From NCBI GenBank assembly GCA_009829735.1, contig CM020620.1, positions 23,534,020 through 23,598,019 on the forward strand: a stretch of DNA of 64,000 nt. Reading direction: 5' to 3'. The position numbers and the translations under genes were made by a program. Numbering within the stretch: position 1 is the first letter of the stretch; each line of letters begins with the position of its first letter. This document shows positions 32,621-46,300 of the stretch, piece by piece. The DNA is from Pyropia yezoensis (lineage: Eukaryota; Rhodophyta; Bangiophyceae; Bangiales; Bangiaceae). The notes below the pieces were generated by a model, which was not told the origin of the DNA, did no database searches, and saw nothing but the letters and a program-made list of their open reading frames with translations.

Positions 32621-32827
32621 ACGGGCTTCCGTCACCCTTGTGGTGACGCCGTCTTCGGCCCTGGCACACGGATAGGGATCCGGTCCTTTTCTTGTACTCG
32701 TGGTGTTGCGACCTGTTCGATTGTGATGAGTTTTTACCGTTGACTGTGATCTACTGGTACTCTTCCCAATCTACCCCCTCGCTCTCTTATTCGTGGTGAC
32801 TGTGACGTCGGTTGACTGATTGTGACT

Positions 32828-35014
32828 ATGTCTACCCATGAGACGGGGAACGTTCAAGATGACGGATCGGCGTCGACGCCGACTCCGGAGGTGACTATAT
32901 GAACCGGGATCGGGAACCCGATCGACAACATTGAGACGCCAATGCTTTCCGGTGCCGGATCGACGTTTGGCACGGCTCGGACGGCAGGAGGCGGGGGCCC
33001 GCCTCAACTGTCGTCAACCGACCTCACTCCGCCGCCTCCTTCGCCAGGGGATTGATTCCCTAATGGCATCATTGGCCCGCATCGAGGCCCGGTTTTCCGG
33101 ACTCGACGCTCGCCAGGAGCGGACGGAGGACGCAATGGCAGTGTTGATGTCAACACGCCACACGACGGGACCCCGTCGTGTTCCTCCCACACCGGTATGT
33201 TTTGAACCGGCCGGACTACTTTCGGAGTCCACCGGGGTCGACCCCGGTGCAGCAACTCCCAGACAACCCTCGGACACAATGGGATATGGATCCGACTCGT
33301 CGGCAGAGTTGGAACGGAGCCACACGGAGCGATACGCTCGGAGCACCCGAAGCGGACTCCGCGGACACGACCCGGCGGATACTTGCGCCGGTGGAGAGTC
33401 GGTTATTGGCGGAGGGGGTACCCTCTCACAGTATCCCCACGACGAAGGAGGCCAGGCAACTCGGGTTCCCGAGGTGCCGACGCCTGAAGTACCATCTTCA
33501 GTGGTGGAAGCTATGACCGCGCAGGTAACTGCGAGCCTACTGAAGCGGATGGAGTCCGATGAGTTTGCTCATCAACTGGCTAAGCGACTGGATATCCAGG
33601 ACGCTACACGGAGATCGTCAACGAAGTCTTCAGGTCGGTACTGACTCCCGAACGTTATCGTTTGGAGGACCGATCTACCACCGTATCGGAATCGATGCGT
33701 AATACGTCGCACCGAGCGATTCGCTCTACGCAGACCCTTATGAAGGGAGTCCCTATGTTCGGGGGGCCGAACGGACGCCCGTTGGCAGTCATCGGATTCT
33801 TGACTAGCTTCAAGGCAGCCGCGGACAAGGCGCTCGTCAACGAGGGGCTGGCCATGGAGATCCTCCCGTTCTTTGTTGATGAACGGGTGCGAGGCATCCT
33901 TCGCCAGGCATCCATGATGCCGGGAATGAGGGTCGCGGCCACCCCCATGGATTACCGTGGGATATTGAAGGAGCTGCTGAGCAGCTACCTCAGTGAGGAC
34001 AAGTGCGAGGACCACTATCGGGCCCTTCGCACTGCCACCGCCCAGTCCTGGGAGGATGAGGAGATGTTCGGACGACCGATTCAAGAGCTCGACTACGAGC
34101 TGGGGAAGCTCCTTGGAGAAGGGAAGCTACAGGCCATCCTGTTCGCAGGAGTACCCAACTCCGTGCGGATATCCGCACAGGGAGCCAATACGGCCCGAAC
34201 GAACTTCAGTCGACTGATGCATATGTGCAAGTCCCTAGGGGACGCCTACCGGGTTTTACACCCGGAATGTGCCTTGGCCCCGAAGCCCAAGGGTGAGGGA
34301 GGCAAGCCCAGTCTTACCCCGGTACCGAGGCAAGAGAAGGTGGAACGTAAGGCCGCACCAGTACTGGTGGCGACCGAACATACCCCTACGGGCGAGGATG
34401 AACCTCTAGTTGACCAACAGGGCCACCTGTTGCTACCGGCGACGCCGGTGATTGATGAGCACGGTACGGTAGCGTACATCGCTCCGGCGGGGACCCAGTT
34501 CCAGGTCAGCGAGGGCCCGGGACGTCGCGTCCCGTACGTACGGACTACGGGGTACTCCCCGGTGACGGGTAACCCTCACCAACCCTTGCCAACATCGGCG
34601 GTGCGCGTGGAGGCACCTCCGCAGATTGCGGGCCGACCCAACCGGTTGGGGGAGTCCATGTTCCGGTTGACCCAAGGACCCAAGGCCTACCAGGGAGCAG
34701 GCACTCGGGCGCCCGAGGGAGGCAACCGCAGCTACGGGGCTACCCCGATGCGAACTCAAGGGGGGACCGGCACGTCCGGGTGTATGTTGTGTGGGGATCC
34801 CCAGCACTGGGTGTCTTCCTGCCCACTCATCCCCGAGGAGTCTCGGCGGGCAGCGGCGCAACGCAAGGCATCCACCGGGGGGTATCCCGCCAGAGCACCC
34901 GGACCCGCACCGGGTAGGCAGCCAGCTCCAGGTGGAGTACTGGCCGTCGAGGAGGCACCTCCTCAGCCGGATGTCCCGGCGGACAGCACCCTACCAAGGG
35001 CGGGAAACGAGTAA
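32828..35014 (+). pseudogene. gag: gag of family I copy 3
   Basis: Begins at the same ATG context as copy 2 and runs through the same T/P/G-rich N-terminal part, the helical capsid-like core (about 33520-34250) and the CCHC knuckle (about 34781-34822). The core from about 33660 to the end is open. The front part is broken in about three places. Confidence 0.82.
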
Positions 35015-35097
35015 GAGGAAGGACGACACGGGGTCGCTGGGGTAACCCGAGCAAGCCACCCCGGACTGCCGCGGGGAAAGCCCCACGGAGAGCGCGG

Positions 35098-38000
35098 TTG
35101 AGCCGACGCCGCATCAACCCCCGGGTACACCTTCCGGCCCCGACGACACGGCGTCAGGGGATTGATGACCAACCTCCAAGTTTGGGAGGAGAGGACGGGA
35201 AGCCCCGTCACATGGAACCAGACAAGGGCCCTGTTCAGGATGCCCGAGCTACACCGGATATCGGTGTAGGCCACGTACTGTTCACCTTGGAGAACTTCAA
35301 GGTATCAGCTAAGATGGGGGTTGACCCCCAGTCGACCCGATCATATTACCCTGTACTAGATACAGGGGCTGGACCCAACCTTATCCGGAGGGATACCCTC
35401 CCGGACAAGTGGCTTCCGCGAGTCAGAGTGACTCGGGGACCCACCATCAAGGACGCGAATGGTCGACTCATTCGTACGACCGCAGCGGTGTCGCTGCGGG
35501 TTACCATCGGGAAACTCACCACGGAAGTCGACTTCCTGGTGTGTGAGACCCTATCGGTGCCCTGCATATTGGGATGCACCTTCATCAACGTTCACGTTGA
35601 TGCAATCCGGCCGGGCCGGACAACCGTCGAGCTGCAAGAGGCCGACGGGACGAAGAGAGGACAGGCAGCGATCGTCAACGACCTGACGCTACAAGGGAGC
35701 CACGTTAACGTGGCTGAGGTGTACGCAAGCGTCGAGCCGAAGACACTTCGGTTGGCCAAGCGAACTCGCTTTGAGCCGTTGTCGGAGACAGTCCTCCCGG
35801 TTAACTGCGACCTCGCAGGCATCTGCAGAGTCCGTTCCAACCTGCGGACGTACAAGCGCCATGGGTTGACCATGGCCAACGGTCTCATAGACCTCCCAGC
35901 AGGAGGGTCGTCCCTCCTAGTGACGGCTAACTATCGCCGTAAGGCAGTCACCCTCCCGAAGGGAACTTTCATCGGGATTGCCAAGCTCTACGAAGGAGAT
36001 ATCCTGACCCCTGACAAGAAAGGTCAAGTGGAACCACTTGAGGTGCTGGCGGTCGCCGAGACCACCGAGCGACTGCAACCCGATGACGGGAAGCCTAACC
36101 CATCGGCGGCGCCGGCGGACATGCCGCCAAAGGACCAAGAAGCCTTGAAGGCACTGGCCGAGGCTGACCTCGACCACCTTCCCCCTTCGGTAGCCGAAGG
36201 GGTACGACGGATGTTAAGAAAGCATGACGTCATGTGGACAGGCGGGGCCTTGGGTACCATTGGGGCAACCCAACATCGTATAGACCTGGTACCAGGCGCA
36301 CAACCCGCCCGGTCACGACCGCACCGAGCGGGACCTATGCAACGAGAGATCGTTGATGGAGACGTGAAGAGGATGAGCGAAGCGAAGGTGATACGACCTT
36401 CGATGTCGGAGTAGGGTGCCCCAGTCGTTATCGTTCCGAAGAAGGATCAAACCCCTCGGTTTTGCATCGATTATCGACGCCTTAACTTGGTTACCAAGAA
36501 GGACTCATACCCTTTACCAAGGATGGATGAATGCATCGACTCCCTGGGGGAAGCTTCGGTGCTTACCACCATCGACTGCAATGCCGGATACTGGCAGATC
36601 ATAGTTGCAGAGGAGGATATCCCCAAGACGGCATTTGTCTGTCACAGTCGGGTGTACGAGTTCCTAAGGATGCCCTTCGGATTGTCCAACGCCCCCGCTA
36701 CATTCCAGCGGGCTATCGACATTATACTGTCGGGGGTGAAGTGGCGTAACTGCCTAGTGTACCTCGATGACGTCATCGTCTTCTCGCGTAACATGGATGA
36801 CCATGTGCAACATGTTGACGAGGTACTCACCCTCTTGCGGAACGCCGGGGTAACCCTGCGTCTGAAGAAGTGCGCCTTCTTCCATCATACGGTAGAGTAT
36901 CTGGGCCACCAGATAACCCCTGGTAAACTAGGGGTACTCGAAGCCAATACCCGGGCACTCCGGGATGCCCGGTTCCCCAACACCCAGACGCAGCTCAAGA
37001 GCTCCCTGGGAATGTGCAATGTATACCGACGGTTCGTCAAGGACTTCGCTCGGATAGCTAAACCGTTAACGGTTCTTACGAGCAGTACCTTGCCCAAGGT
37101 ACTCCAACCCCCTTCGCCTAGCGAAGAGGAGGCATTCGAGTCGCTGAAGCGAGCCCTACTATCGCCAACCGTCCTTGCGTTACCGCACAGACAGGGTACC
37201 TTCGTCATCGATGTCGATGCGTGCGATACACAAGTGGGATGCACCCTGTTACCGGGAGAGACGTTGATCGGTTCCGATAACGTTATCCCGGACCTACGTC
37301 CGGTAGGATGTTTCAGCCGGACACTCAACCCGGCTGAGCGTAACTATAGTGCCACCGAGCGTGAGTGCCTCGGGGTTATATGGGCAGTGCAACTGCTCCG
37401 TCCATACCTGGAGGGCTCCAGGTTCATCGTGAGGTCCGACCACGAACCCCTACGATGGCTCCTCAACCTTGGTGACAAGGATTCCGATAGCCATGGGAGG
37501 CTAGCCCGATGGAGGCTGAAGATTGCCGAGCACGACTACAGCACCGTGTACAAGGCTGGGTCAACCCACCACCTCGGAGACGCGTTGTCTCGACTCGACA
37601 CCCCGAGCGGGGATACTTGCCCGGTGGACGAAGACATCCCGGTGGTACCGGTGTGCACAGTGGGTAATGCTACCCAGGGTATGGTTGACCATACCATGGC
37701 ACACCTTGCGTGCCCATTGACCCTCGCGGACTTCCGCGAGGCACAGGCCAATGACGATGACTGTAAACGCCATCGTGCTAACCTCCTGGCCGGTACGGCC
37801 GGCATCTTCTCCGAGAACGAAGACGGACTCATATATCGGCGGGCACCCGCCGATGGACGACATCAAGTCGTGGTTCCCGTGTCCTTACGGCAAGCCGTCA
37901 TGGAGTGAGAACACGAGCACCCTACAGCCGGACACCCGGGGGGTTCACGTATGTTCGCAGCAATGCGAAGGTTCTTCTACAGGCCGGCAATGGCCGTCGA

Positions 38001-39189
38001 CGTGGTCGACCACGTAAGGGGATGCCACCCCTGTGCACGTAACCGCATGAGTCTACATAGGCAGGCGTCTGCCATGAAGCTATTCCCACCCGATGGGCCC
38101 AACGAGCAGGTCGCTATCGACATACTCGGGCCACTTCCGGTATCGGAAAAAGGGAACAGGTACATCCTGGTCATGTCAGACCGATTCACTAAGCTGTCAC
38201 GAGCGGCAGCCATCCCGAATGATACGGCATACACGATCATGAACGCAGTGGTTGACCTCTGGATCAGTGCATACGGAGTCATGAAGCAACTCCTCTTCGA
38301 TAACGGAGCAAACCTTACGTCGGCATTCTGCACTAAGGTCCTAGGCATGTTCGGTATCGAACCCCGTCGGGCATCCGACTACCACCCGCAGTCCAACGGG
38401 CAGGTGGAGCGGTTCAACCGCACCATCGTAAAGATGCTACAGTGCTACGTGGCCGAGCACACGAACACTTGGGACAGGCTTCTGTCCGTACTGACCCTGG
38501 CATACACTGCCAGGCCACATCGGAGGACAAACATCGCCCCACTGGAGTGGGTCATGCCACTAGGCGTCGGTAACCTGACGCTGCCACCAGGCAGGTGCAC
38601 TCGGTATGATACACCGAAAGGCCGACCGGCCGAACGTATCCACCTAGCTTGGTTGGCCAAGCTATCGTGGATGATTCCTAAGCTCAAGGGTGCCCTTGAC
38701 AGAACACAACTTCGATATAAGAAGAACTTCGACGCCCGGTTACGGGTGCGCAACGCAACCCTGGTAACAGGTGACTGGGTCTATATTAGACACCAGAAGT
38801 TCCGAGGGAACAAGCTTATGCAACCGGTCAAGGGACCGTACCAGATCTTACACAGGGATGATCACTCTGTTATCTTACACTCCGATACGGAGATTCAACG
38901 CATCAGCATGAATGATGTCACACCTGCTCCGATGCCGGAACAGCCTCAGCCGGTACCGGCTGGGTTGCTACATGAAGCTCTTACAACCCACCGGTCAGAT
39001 GACCCGGTGGGACCGGATGGGATTCCATACCAAGTAGAGAGCGTGGTCGGACACACCGACCCGGACCTACCAGGACCCTGGTACGTCAAGGTTATGTGGG
39101 TCGGATACGACTCACCCACCTGGGAACAGGCGGCAAATATACCCCGCCAACTCCTCATGCCTTACATGAGGCGACGACGCCTGCTGTAA
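35098..39189 (+). pseudogene. pol: pol of family I copy 3 (protease, RT, RNase H, integrase, chromodomain)
   Basis: Protease DTGA about 35359, RT YLDD 36760-36771, RNase H about 37180-37600, integrase zinc-binding region about 37900-38040, integrase core about 38105-38420 with NGQVERFNRT, and chromodomain-like end about 39030-39180. Domain order and spacing equal copy 2. It is broken in about two places, one of them shared with copy 2. Confidence 0.88.
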
Positions 39190-39643
39190 CAACCCAACCG
39201 ACACCGACTTCGGCTGTTGGGGGGTGAGGCTTATACCTACTAAGTAGGGTGTCACATGGTTCCGGCAGACTTAGGTTTCTAAGTCGAACCAGACTTTGGT
39301 TTCTATGTTGAGCCAAGCTTAGGTAACTAAGTAAAACCTGAACCTTAATAAGTTAACTTAAAGGTAGAGGCTAACTCCGATAATATCGAAGTAACTAGGG
39401 GGCTTACAAAGGAGGATGACCTCCCCAAGCCAAGACACAAATCGAGGGAGGATGACCTCCCCAAGCATGAACCAACCGGAAGAAGTTGGACGGGAGGCAA
39501 GGCACCACTGAGCCAGAAGGGGTACTCCCCAGGGCAGCAAACAGAGGCAAGCAATGCCCCTAAAGGGGATGAGTTTATACTCACTACTACCCGGCCATCA
39601 TAAGGGCCACCGGGTCCCTCTCCCTTACAAACAATGACACTCC
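39190..39643. other. Convergent spacer with palindromes, copy 3
   Basis: Same plan as 15764-16181: post-pol hairpin at about 39193-39222, then about three related palindromic units between 39265 and 39335 (first GACTTAG-GTTT-CTAAGTC), then two GGAGGATGACCTCCC-type blocks. The unit number differs from copies 1 and 2. No gene is seen. Confidence 0.55.
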
Positions 39644-40697
39644 TCAGTGGGTAGACCCACTGCCTGAGGGAGGCCACTCACGCGTAAGCGCGTATACCTC
39701 CGTGCTCCACCAGTCGGCAATGCCACGACGGTCAATGACCCGAGTTACCTCGATGCATAGCTGGACAAGGGTGCTGCGGCCAGCCTCCAGGTCCTCCAGA
39801 GCTTTCTGGAGGCGGTCAAGCACGCCACCGAAGCAACGCGCTGACCCAACCAGCGCAGCTCCTGGGGGGATATCCCCCCAGCTAACAGAGAGACCCTCCC
39901 GCATTGCGCGGGCAACAAGGGCTTCAACGCCCTCATACCAGAGACGGGGACCCCCGTCATGTAGGACAGGGGCGGGAGGTGACACTGGCGCAGCCAGAGG
40001 AGCAACAGGAGCCGACACGGCTACCACCGGAGCTGGTGGCACCTGATACGAGGCCCGGTAGGACCCCACCGAAGGGGCTCCACCGTAACCCCGGCGGGGC
40101 TCCGCCCGACGACGGGACACCTCACGCTCCCCACCCACAGAGCCCCACTCTCGGGGACGACGGCCAACCGCCACCGGTATCAGGTTACCGAACCACGGGG
40201 CAAGGACCTGAAGAGGGTCATGGATAACCATGGGAATACCCAGGTCAGGAACGGCCTCGGTGGACGCCCACCCATGGCAACTGGGCTCACCCGGCTAAGT
40301 ACGCCGGATACGCAACGAGTGACGAGGCAAGGGGGTAGCCCCAGCCTGCGGGTCCCGGTACGGGGGAAGGGCCAACACCCCAGCCCAGCTCACGGCATCG
40401 TGAACAGCCAGCAGGGCCTCGAACTCCCGGGCCAACCCGGTCTTGGCAGCTATCAGGTCCACGCCCAACTGCGCGATGTGCCGACGGACACCCATCGGAA
40501 GATGAAACAGGCGCCCCTGCCGGCGGACGGACAGCAGGAAGGAGGAAGCCTGCCCGAGGGTAACCTCAGGGGTGAAGGTCCCCTGCAACGGGTGGACCGG
40601 TCGGGAGGCCAACACACTCCCGAAGTATCGGAGACAGGAGCCGGTGTCAAACCGGAACGCAGGGGCGGGTTCCCACCCCTCCTGCTACAGAGGCGGG
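39644..40697 (-). pseudogene. Antisense gene of family I, copy 3, C-terminal part
   Basis: Minus-strand homologue of the C-terminal 350 residues of the copy 2 protein, with the same WYEGV, SVSWGDIPPGAAL and PLQGTFT blocks. The family II insertion at 40698 splits it; the next part is at 63561-64000. It has about one or two further breaks. Confidence 0.72.
40693..40697. repeat. Target-site duplication, left side of family II element (GCGGG)
   Basis: GCGGG precedes the LTR-II start and is repeated at 63561-63565 after the last LTR-II. The intact antisense gene of copy 2 reads GGCGGGCGCAC at this place, so the duplication is direct. Confidence 0.88.
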
Positions 40698-41268
40698 TGT
40701 AGCATCCCTGGCCCCGACTTGGCGCCGACCCGGGACTACAACCAGAGGGCACCAGGTGCCAGAACACGCCCGCCGTGTGGTGATGGTTGGCGGCCGTGGC
40801 CCGTGCCCGGCACTGGGATGCGGTGGACTACGCTATCCACACGTGAGAGAGGGATTCATGATGGGTTTTTGCATACTTGTGAGGGACTTGATTTGAGAGA
40901 AATTGAGTGTGAGATTAGTGAGTGGGAATAGAATTAGTAGTGATAGTGGCCCCCGACCTGACGAGGTTAGACTCGGGTCGGGGCCACTCGGGGTTATGGG
41001 GGGGCTACCTGGCCAACGTGCCGAGGCTCCCCCAGATGCACGTTAAGAGGGACAGCGAGGCGCCCTTGGCCCGCGCCCTCAGGAAAAAGACAACTGCGCG
41101 TTTGCTTTCCTCTTCCCCGTGTGCACTACCGTGCGTATCTGTTTGCTCTGCGAGCAGGCACGTGAGGCAACAGGCATACCATTCTCGTAGTTCCCCTTTC
41201 TGTGTTACCTGTCCCTTTCCCCCAAGGGATATTGACACGTGTCTGAGAGGATCGAGTTTTATACCACA
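40698..41268 (+). repeat. LTR-II, 5' LTR of copy IIa
   Basis: 571 bases, TGTAG...CCACA. It holds the hairpin GGCCCCCGACC / GGGTCGGGGCC at about 40946-40986 and a TTTTATACC near the end. Four bases separate it from the PBS. No similarity to LTR-I beyond the terminal bases. Confidence 0.92.
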
Positions 41269-41272
41269 TATT

Positions 41273-41289
41273 TGGTGGAGCAGCAGGGG
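41273..41289 (+). other. Primer-binding site, copy IIa
   Basis: TGGTGGAGCAGCAGGGG, identical to the family I and III sites. Confidence 0.8.
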
Positions 41290-41479
41290 ATGATTGGAGT
41301 GTTTGAGAGAGACATTTGGGAGCAGCGGTTGGGTTGTTCCTGATCTGTCTTTTTCTGTGGTTTGGGAATTATTTGCACCCGTTCACGGGAATCCCAGTCC
41401 TGGCTCTCCAACACCTCTCTTGTGGTCTGGCGATCTTTGGACACGCAGGCAACTGGACTGTGGCTGTCAAGAGACCAAC

Positions 41480-43240
41480 ATGGCTACCCTTCCTGGCACG
41501 ACGGTGCCCGAAGGGGTAGACCCCGCGTCCCTTGATGCATCCCTGGTCACCGCGGGGGACGGTGTCCAACCCGGCGTTCTCCCTACGGGTGAAGCAGACC
41601 TGGGTGTGACATCCGGTAGCGGACTGGAGTCCACAGGCGGCCAAGCACCACCTGCTCCCGTTCCTCCGGCTGTTCCTCCTGTGGGAGCCACCCCGGGGTC
41701 AACGGCGTTTGAGTCCGCTCGCAGCAGACGTCTCCCTCCTGTCGGTTCTACTCCTCAACCTCCAGGGATAGCCCCTGGTGTGTTTACTCCTGGACCCACA
41801 CATGGCAGCTGGGTGTATACACCTCTTCCTGTGGGCACTGGCGATGCCAGAGGCACCGTTGTGACTGGTTCTACGGGTCTTCCTGAGACTTCGACTCCTG
41901 GGACCGGCCAAGCTTTTCCTCCCCTTGCATCCTATGGGGCGGGGAGCTCCAAGACCGGTAACCGGAGCAGCCGTAGGCGTCGGCGTCATCGCCGTCGCTC
42001 TAGCACCAGCGAGACCAGTTCCTCCAGCTCTGAGGAGGGATATGATTGGGATGCATCTCCCGGTCCCACCCGGCGCAGGCTAGTCGAGTTTGACTTCCCT
42101 GCCCACCAAGTGGGAGATGCCACCCTGAACAAGGTCACGTATTGGGGTAACTACCGGCTGGGGAACCAAGACCAAGGTTACACCCGCAAGATGGCCAAGA
42201 AGATGGCGTCCCTGAACCGGCGAATGCAGCCGAGCTTCGGGGGACATCCTAAGTTTTCCGGGAAGAGACCGGCGCTTATCTTTGCCTTCCTGCGCCGGTT
42301 TGTCAAGGCATGCAATGACAACGATGTGTCCGAGGGCAAGGCTCTCTACCTCCTGGTTAACTTCATGACCGGAGAAGCGGAACAGCGGTTTGCAGAGGTT
42401 CTACCAGACTCTGCCGGACACATTGTCGGACGTACCGTCGCGAGTTATCCGGAGGCGGTCAACTGGCTCCTGTCCAACTACGCTGACGCGGACTCTCTGC
42501 GTAAAGCAGTCGGCAGGCTGAACCGGGCAACCATGGAAAGACAAGAGACTCCAGAGGCGTTCGCCCGTCGTGTCCGGGAGATGAGCGATGCTTGTGGCAA
42601 CGTTTACCCTGAGGACAGGCTCAAGATGATCTTCTCGGAAGGGCTTCCTGAATATCTTCAAGTGAATGCGGAGAACTACAACCAGGAACATCAAGAACAT
42701 ACCTTCTAGCAGTTGATGGCCTACACCCAGGGCAAGTACCGGCAAGCCAGGGCCCTCCAAGCTCCCATGGTATCAACTCCCAAGCCGTTGTCGCGAGTTC
42801 GACCCGGACCCGACAAGTATAAGGGAGGTGATAGCCCTGTACCGGTACTCGCAGTTGGCGAGGCCTCACCCATGGGGTCAGGGGACAAGTGGGGCGGCTT
42901 CGCTTCTAAGGAGCAACCATCCCTGGTCGCCCCCAAGCAAGTCAAGAACCAGCGGTTCCGGTCTTGTTGGCTGTGCCAGAGGGAGGATCACATGTCCTAC
43001 CAGTGCCCGACCATTCCCAAGGACCTTCAGGAGAAACTCAAGCGTCAAGGACTGGTGTTTGCAAAGGCGGTCAACTGGGCTGACCGGCGGGCACCCTCCA
43101 AGATGAACAAGGCACAGGTACATGCAATCCGAGTGGCAACCTTACAGAGCGTCACGGAGGCTCTGGCAAGGGAAGCTCCTACGGACTTCGACCTGCAGAC
43201 CGAAACCTCTAAGGACTCCTCGGACCCGGGAAACGAGTAG
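41480..43240 (+). pseudogene. gag: gag of family II copy IIa
   Basis: Starts at an ATG (MATLPGTTVPEG) in the context CCAACATGGCT, which the family III gag shares. A P/G/S/T-rich N-terminal third ends in an arginine- and serine-rich patch (about 41965-42020). A capsid-like helical core follows (about 42130-42700, resembling the gag core of families I and III), and a CCHC zinc knuckle CWLCQREDHMSYQC is at about 42965-43006. Broken in about one place. Confidence 0.82.
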
Positions 43241-43368
43241 GGCAGGCGCTCTCCCCAAGTGTCTTCCCGAACCTCCGACAGTAGGGTACTTCTACCCGTT
43301 CTCACCTTGCGTGCCGGGAGAAAGGACGGCGGTTACCTGCTCAACCGGTAGCTGCCTGGACACCCTGT

Positions 43369-46300
43369 GTGTTCAAGGGGACATTGCTCGTCCTGCGTAA
43401 AGAAAACCTCAAGATTAATGCTCGTATGCGTGTGGGGGATAGCCTCCCCCAAGCTGTTACGCCGGTGGTTGACACGGGAGCCGGACCAAGCGTCATCACT
43501 GAGAACCCGTTACCTCCGGGCTGGCGTCGACATGCCTGGAGAGCGCCTACCCGGACCCATATCGTCGACGCTTCGGGTCAAACCCTACGACCGCTTGGCC
43601 GTCTTCCTGTCGCCATCTATGTCAACAATGAACCAATGCTTTTTCCCTTTCTAGTAGTCAAGACCCTATCAGTCCCCCTCATCCTAGGCTGGGACTTCCA
43701 GACGCAGCATGTCAAGAGCATCCTACCCGGAGAAGGGAAGGTCCAGTTCAACCATGGGTTTGTGTCACCGGTATTGGAGCATCTGGACGCCAAGGTTCGT
43801 GTAGCCAAGAACAAGAGGGAACGCATCCCACCCTCTACCTTGACTCTCTTCAAACCGGTGCTCCTACCTCCTCGCTCCGAGACCAAGGTTCAAGTAACGA
43901 CCCGGATTGCAGGTCAATGCCTGATCTACGGACGTAAGGAATTTCTGGCGAAACACCGGTTATACTTGGCCCACGGACATCACAAGAAGGTAGAAAGGCA
44001 CACTCCGTTCTCGGTGCTGATCGTCAACGTGAGCCGGAAGCCAAGCACCCTCGCCAAGGGCACCCGAGTTGGTACAGCAGAGCCTTACCGGGGGTCCGCC
44101 CGTGCTATGAGCAAGGAAGACCTCCTGAACCTGCAACAAGAGCTGGCATCCAACTTGACGGCCTTAGACGTACCTCCGAAACAAGAGCAGGCTGGCAGCG
44201 CTACTCCGGAGCCCGAACAAGCACCACCCGGGGTGCCGAAGGTCAAACAAGAAAATGTCCCTCCCGACTTGAAGGAGGCACTGGAGAAGCTTCTCCAGGA
44301 ATATCGGCACCTGTGGTCGGGAGAGCTGGGCAAGATGGACGCCACTCTACACCGGATTCAACTCAAACCGGAAGCTAAGCCAGTGCACATGCAACCATAT
44401 CGGGCCGGACCTCATCGCCGGGATGAGATTGAGAAGCAGGTTAACAAGATGCTCAAGATGGATGTTATCGAGCCGTCGGATGGCGAGTGGGCTTTCCCGG
44501 TGGTAGTCGTCCCGAAACCTGGCGGTCACTTCCGTTTCTGCGTTGACTACCGGCGCCTGAACGAGATGACAGTCAAGGACGTATACCCGATACCCCGGAT
44601 GGATGATTGCCTCGACTTTCTTGGTGATGCCACCCTCTTCTCGACGCTGGATTGTAATGCCGGTAACTGGCAGATCCCTCTGGCTGACGAAGACAAGGAC
44701 AAGACCACCTTCACGTGCCACCTGGGACTATTCCGGTGCAAGCGTCTTCCTTTTGGTCTCACCAATGCTCCAGCGACCTTCCAAAGAGCCATCGACATCA
44801 TCCTGTCGGGGCTAAGGTGGAGAACATGTTTGGTCTACCTGGACGACATTATCGTTTTCTCCAAGACCCCAGCGGAACACCTGGAGCACCTTCGAGAGGT
44901 ACTGGCCCTCCTGTCCAAGGCTGGAGTTACCCTCAAGGCCGAGAAGTGCCACCTGTTTGAGACTGAGGTGGAGTACCTGGGGCACGTGCTGAGTCCGGGG
45001 GAGCTCCGAGTCAATGAGAAGAACATCAAGGCCCTCCGGCATGCACGGCAACCCAAAACCCAGACGGAACTCAAGAGCTTCCTGGGTATGTGCAACGTCT
45101 ATCGCCGGTTCGTACGGGACTATGCTATGATTGCCCGGCCACTGACCAAGCTTACCAGCAAGAAGCTTCCCGCACAACTCCCGGTGTTCGACGAGAAGCA
45201 GACCGCGGCCTTCGAAGAGCTCAAGAAGCGCCTGACCACCACTCCAGTACTGGCGTTACCCAAGCGGGAGGGCCAGTTTGTTCTGGAGACGGATGCCTGT
45301 GGCGTCCAGGTGGGGTGCTCACTACTCCAACAGCAACCTGATGGGCACTTCCTCCCGATAGGCTACTACAGTCGCGTCTTGACTCCAGCTGAGAAGAACT
45401 ATTCCACGACCGAGCGCGAGTGCTTGGCAGTCGTCTGGGCTTGCTTCCTGTTACGGCCATATCTTGAAGGACAAGAGTTCCTCATCCGGACGGACCACGC
45501 CAGCCTAAGGTAGCTGCTATGTATGGACAGCAGTCAAGGAAGGGTCGCCCGGTGGCGCCTACGCCTTTCGGAGTTCAATTACAAGGTGTGCATTAGAGCA
45601 GGGAGGGAGCGCCACTGCGCCGACACCATGTCCCGGCTGGAGACTCCTGCAGCCGATACCGGTCCTATCCCGGAGGAAATACCTTGCTTCATCCTCCCGA
45701 ATGTTGGACGTGGCTGGCATGCTCCCCTGTATGAGACACCTGAAGCTCATCAACCGGTGACCATTCACCGGATGCTGGAGGCACAACTGACGGATCCTCA
45801 ATGCTTGGAGCTTCGCCACCAAATGGACCTGAACCGGAACAGTCGTTTCTCCGAGTCTACGGACGGACTCCTGGTACGGGTGTCACCCTTCGATGGGGCC
45901 ACTCAAGTCTACGTACCCCGGGGCCTACGAGCTGACATCCTACGCCTGGAGCACTCGTCTCCCCAGGCCGGACATCCTGGCATCAATCGGATGTATGCTT
46001 CAATGCGACGACATTACTACTGGGAAACCATGGCCAGCGACGTCCATAAGCACCTGGAGGCTTGTGTTTCTTGTGCAAGGAACCGGTTGTCCCAGAGGAG
46101 GAAGACTTCTAAGCTACGCCTATTCCCGGCGGCGGAGCCCTTTGCAAGCTTAAGCATGGATATTCTGGGGCCCCTACCTGAAACATCCAGCGGCAACATA
46201 TACCTGCTCATCATTTGTGACCGGCTCTCCAAGTTTACTCAAGCAATCCCGCTGAGGACCATCACGGCTCTGGATGTCACGTCAGCCTTCTGCGAGTACT

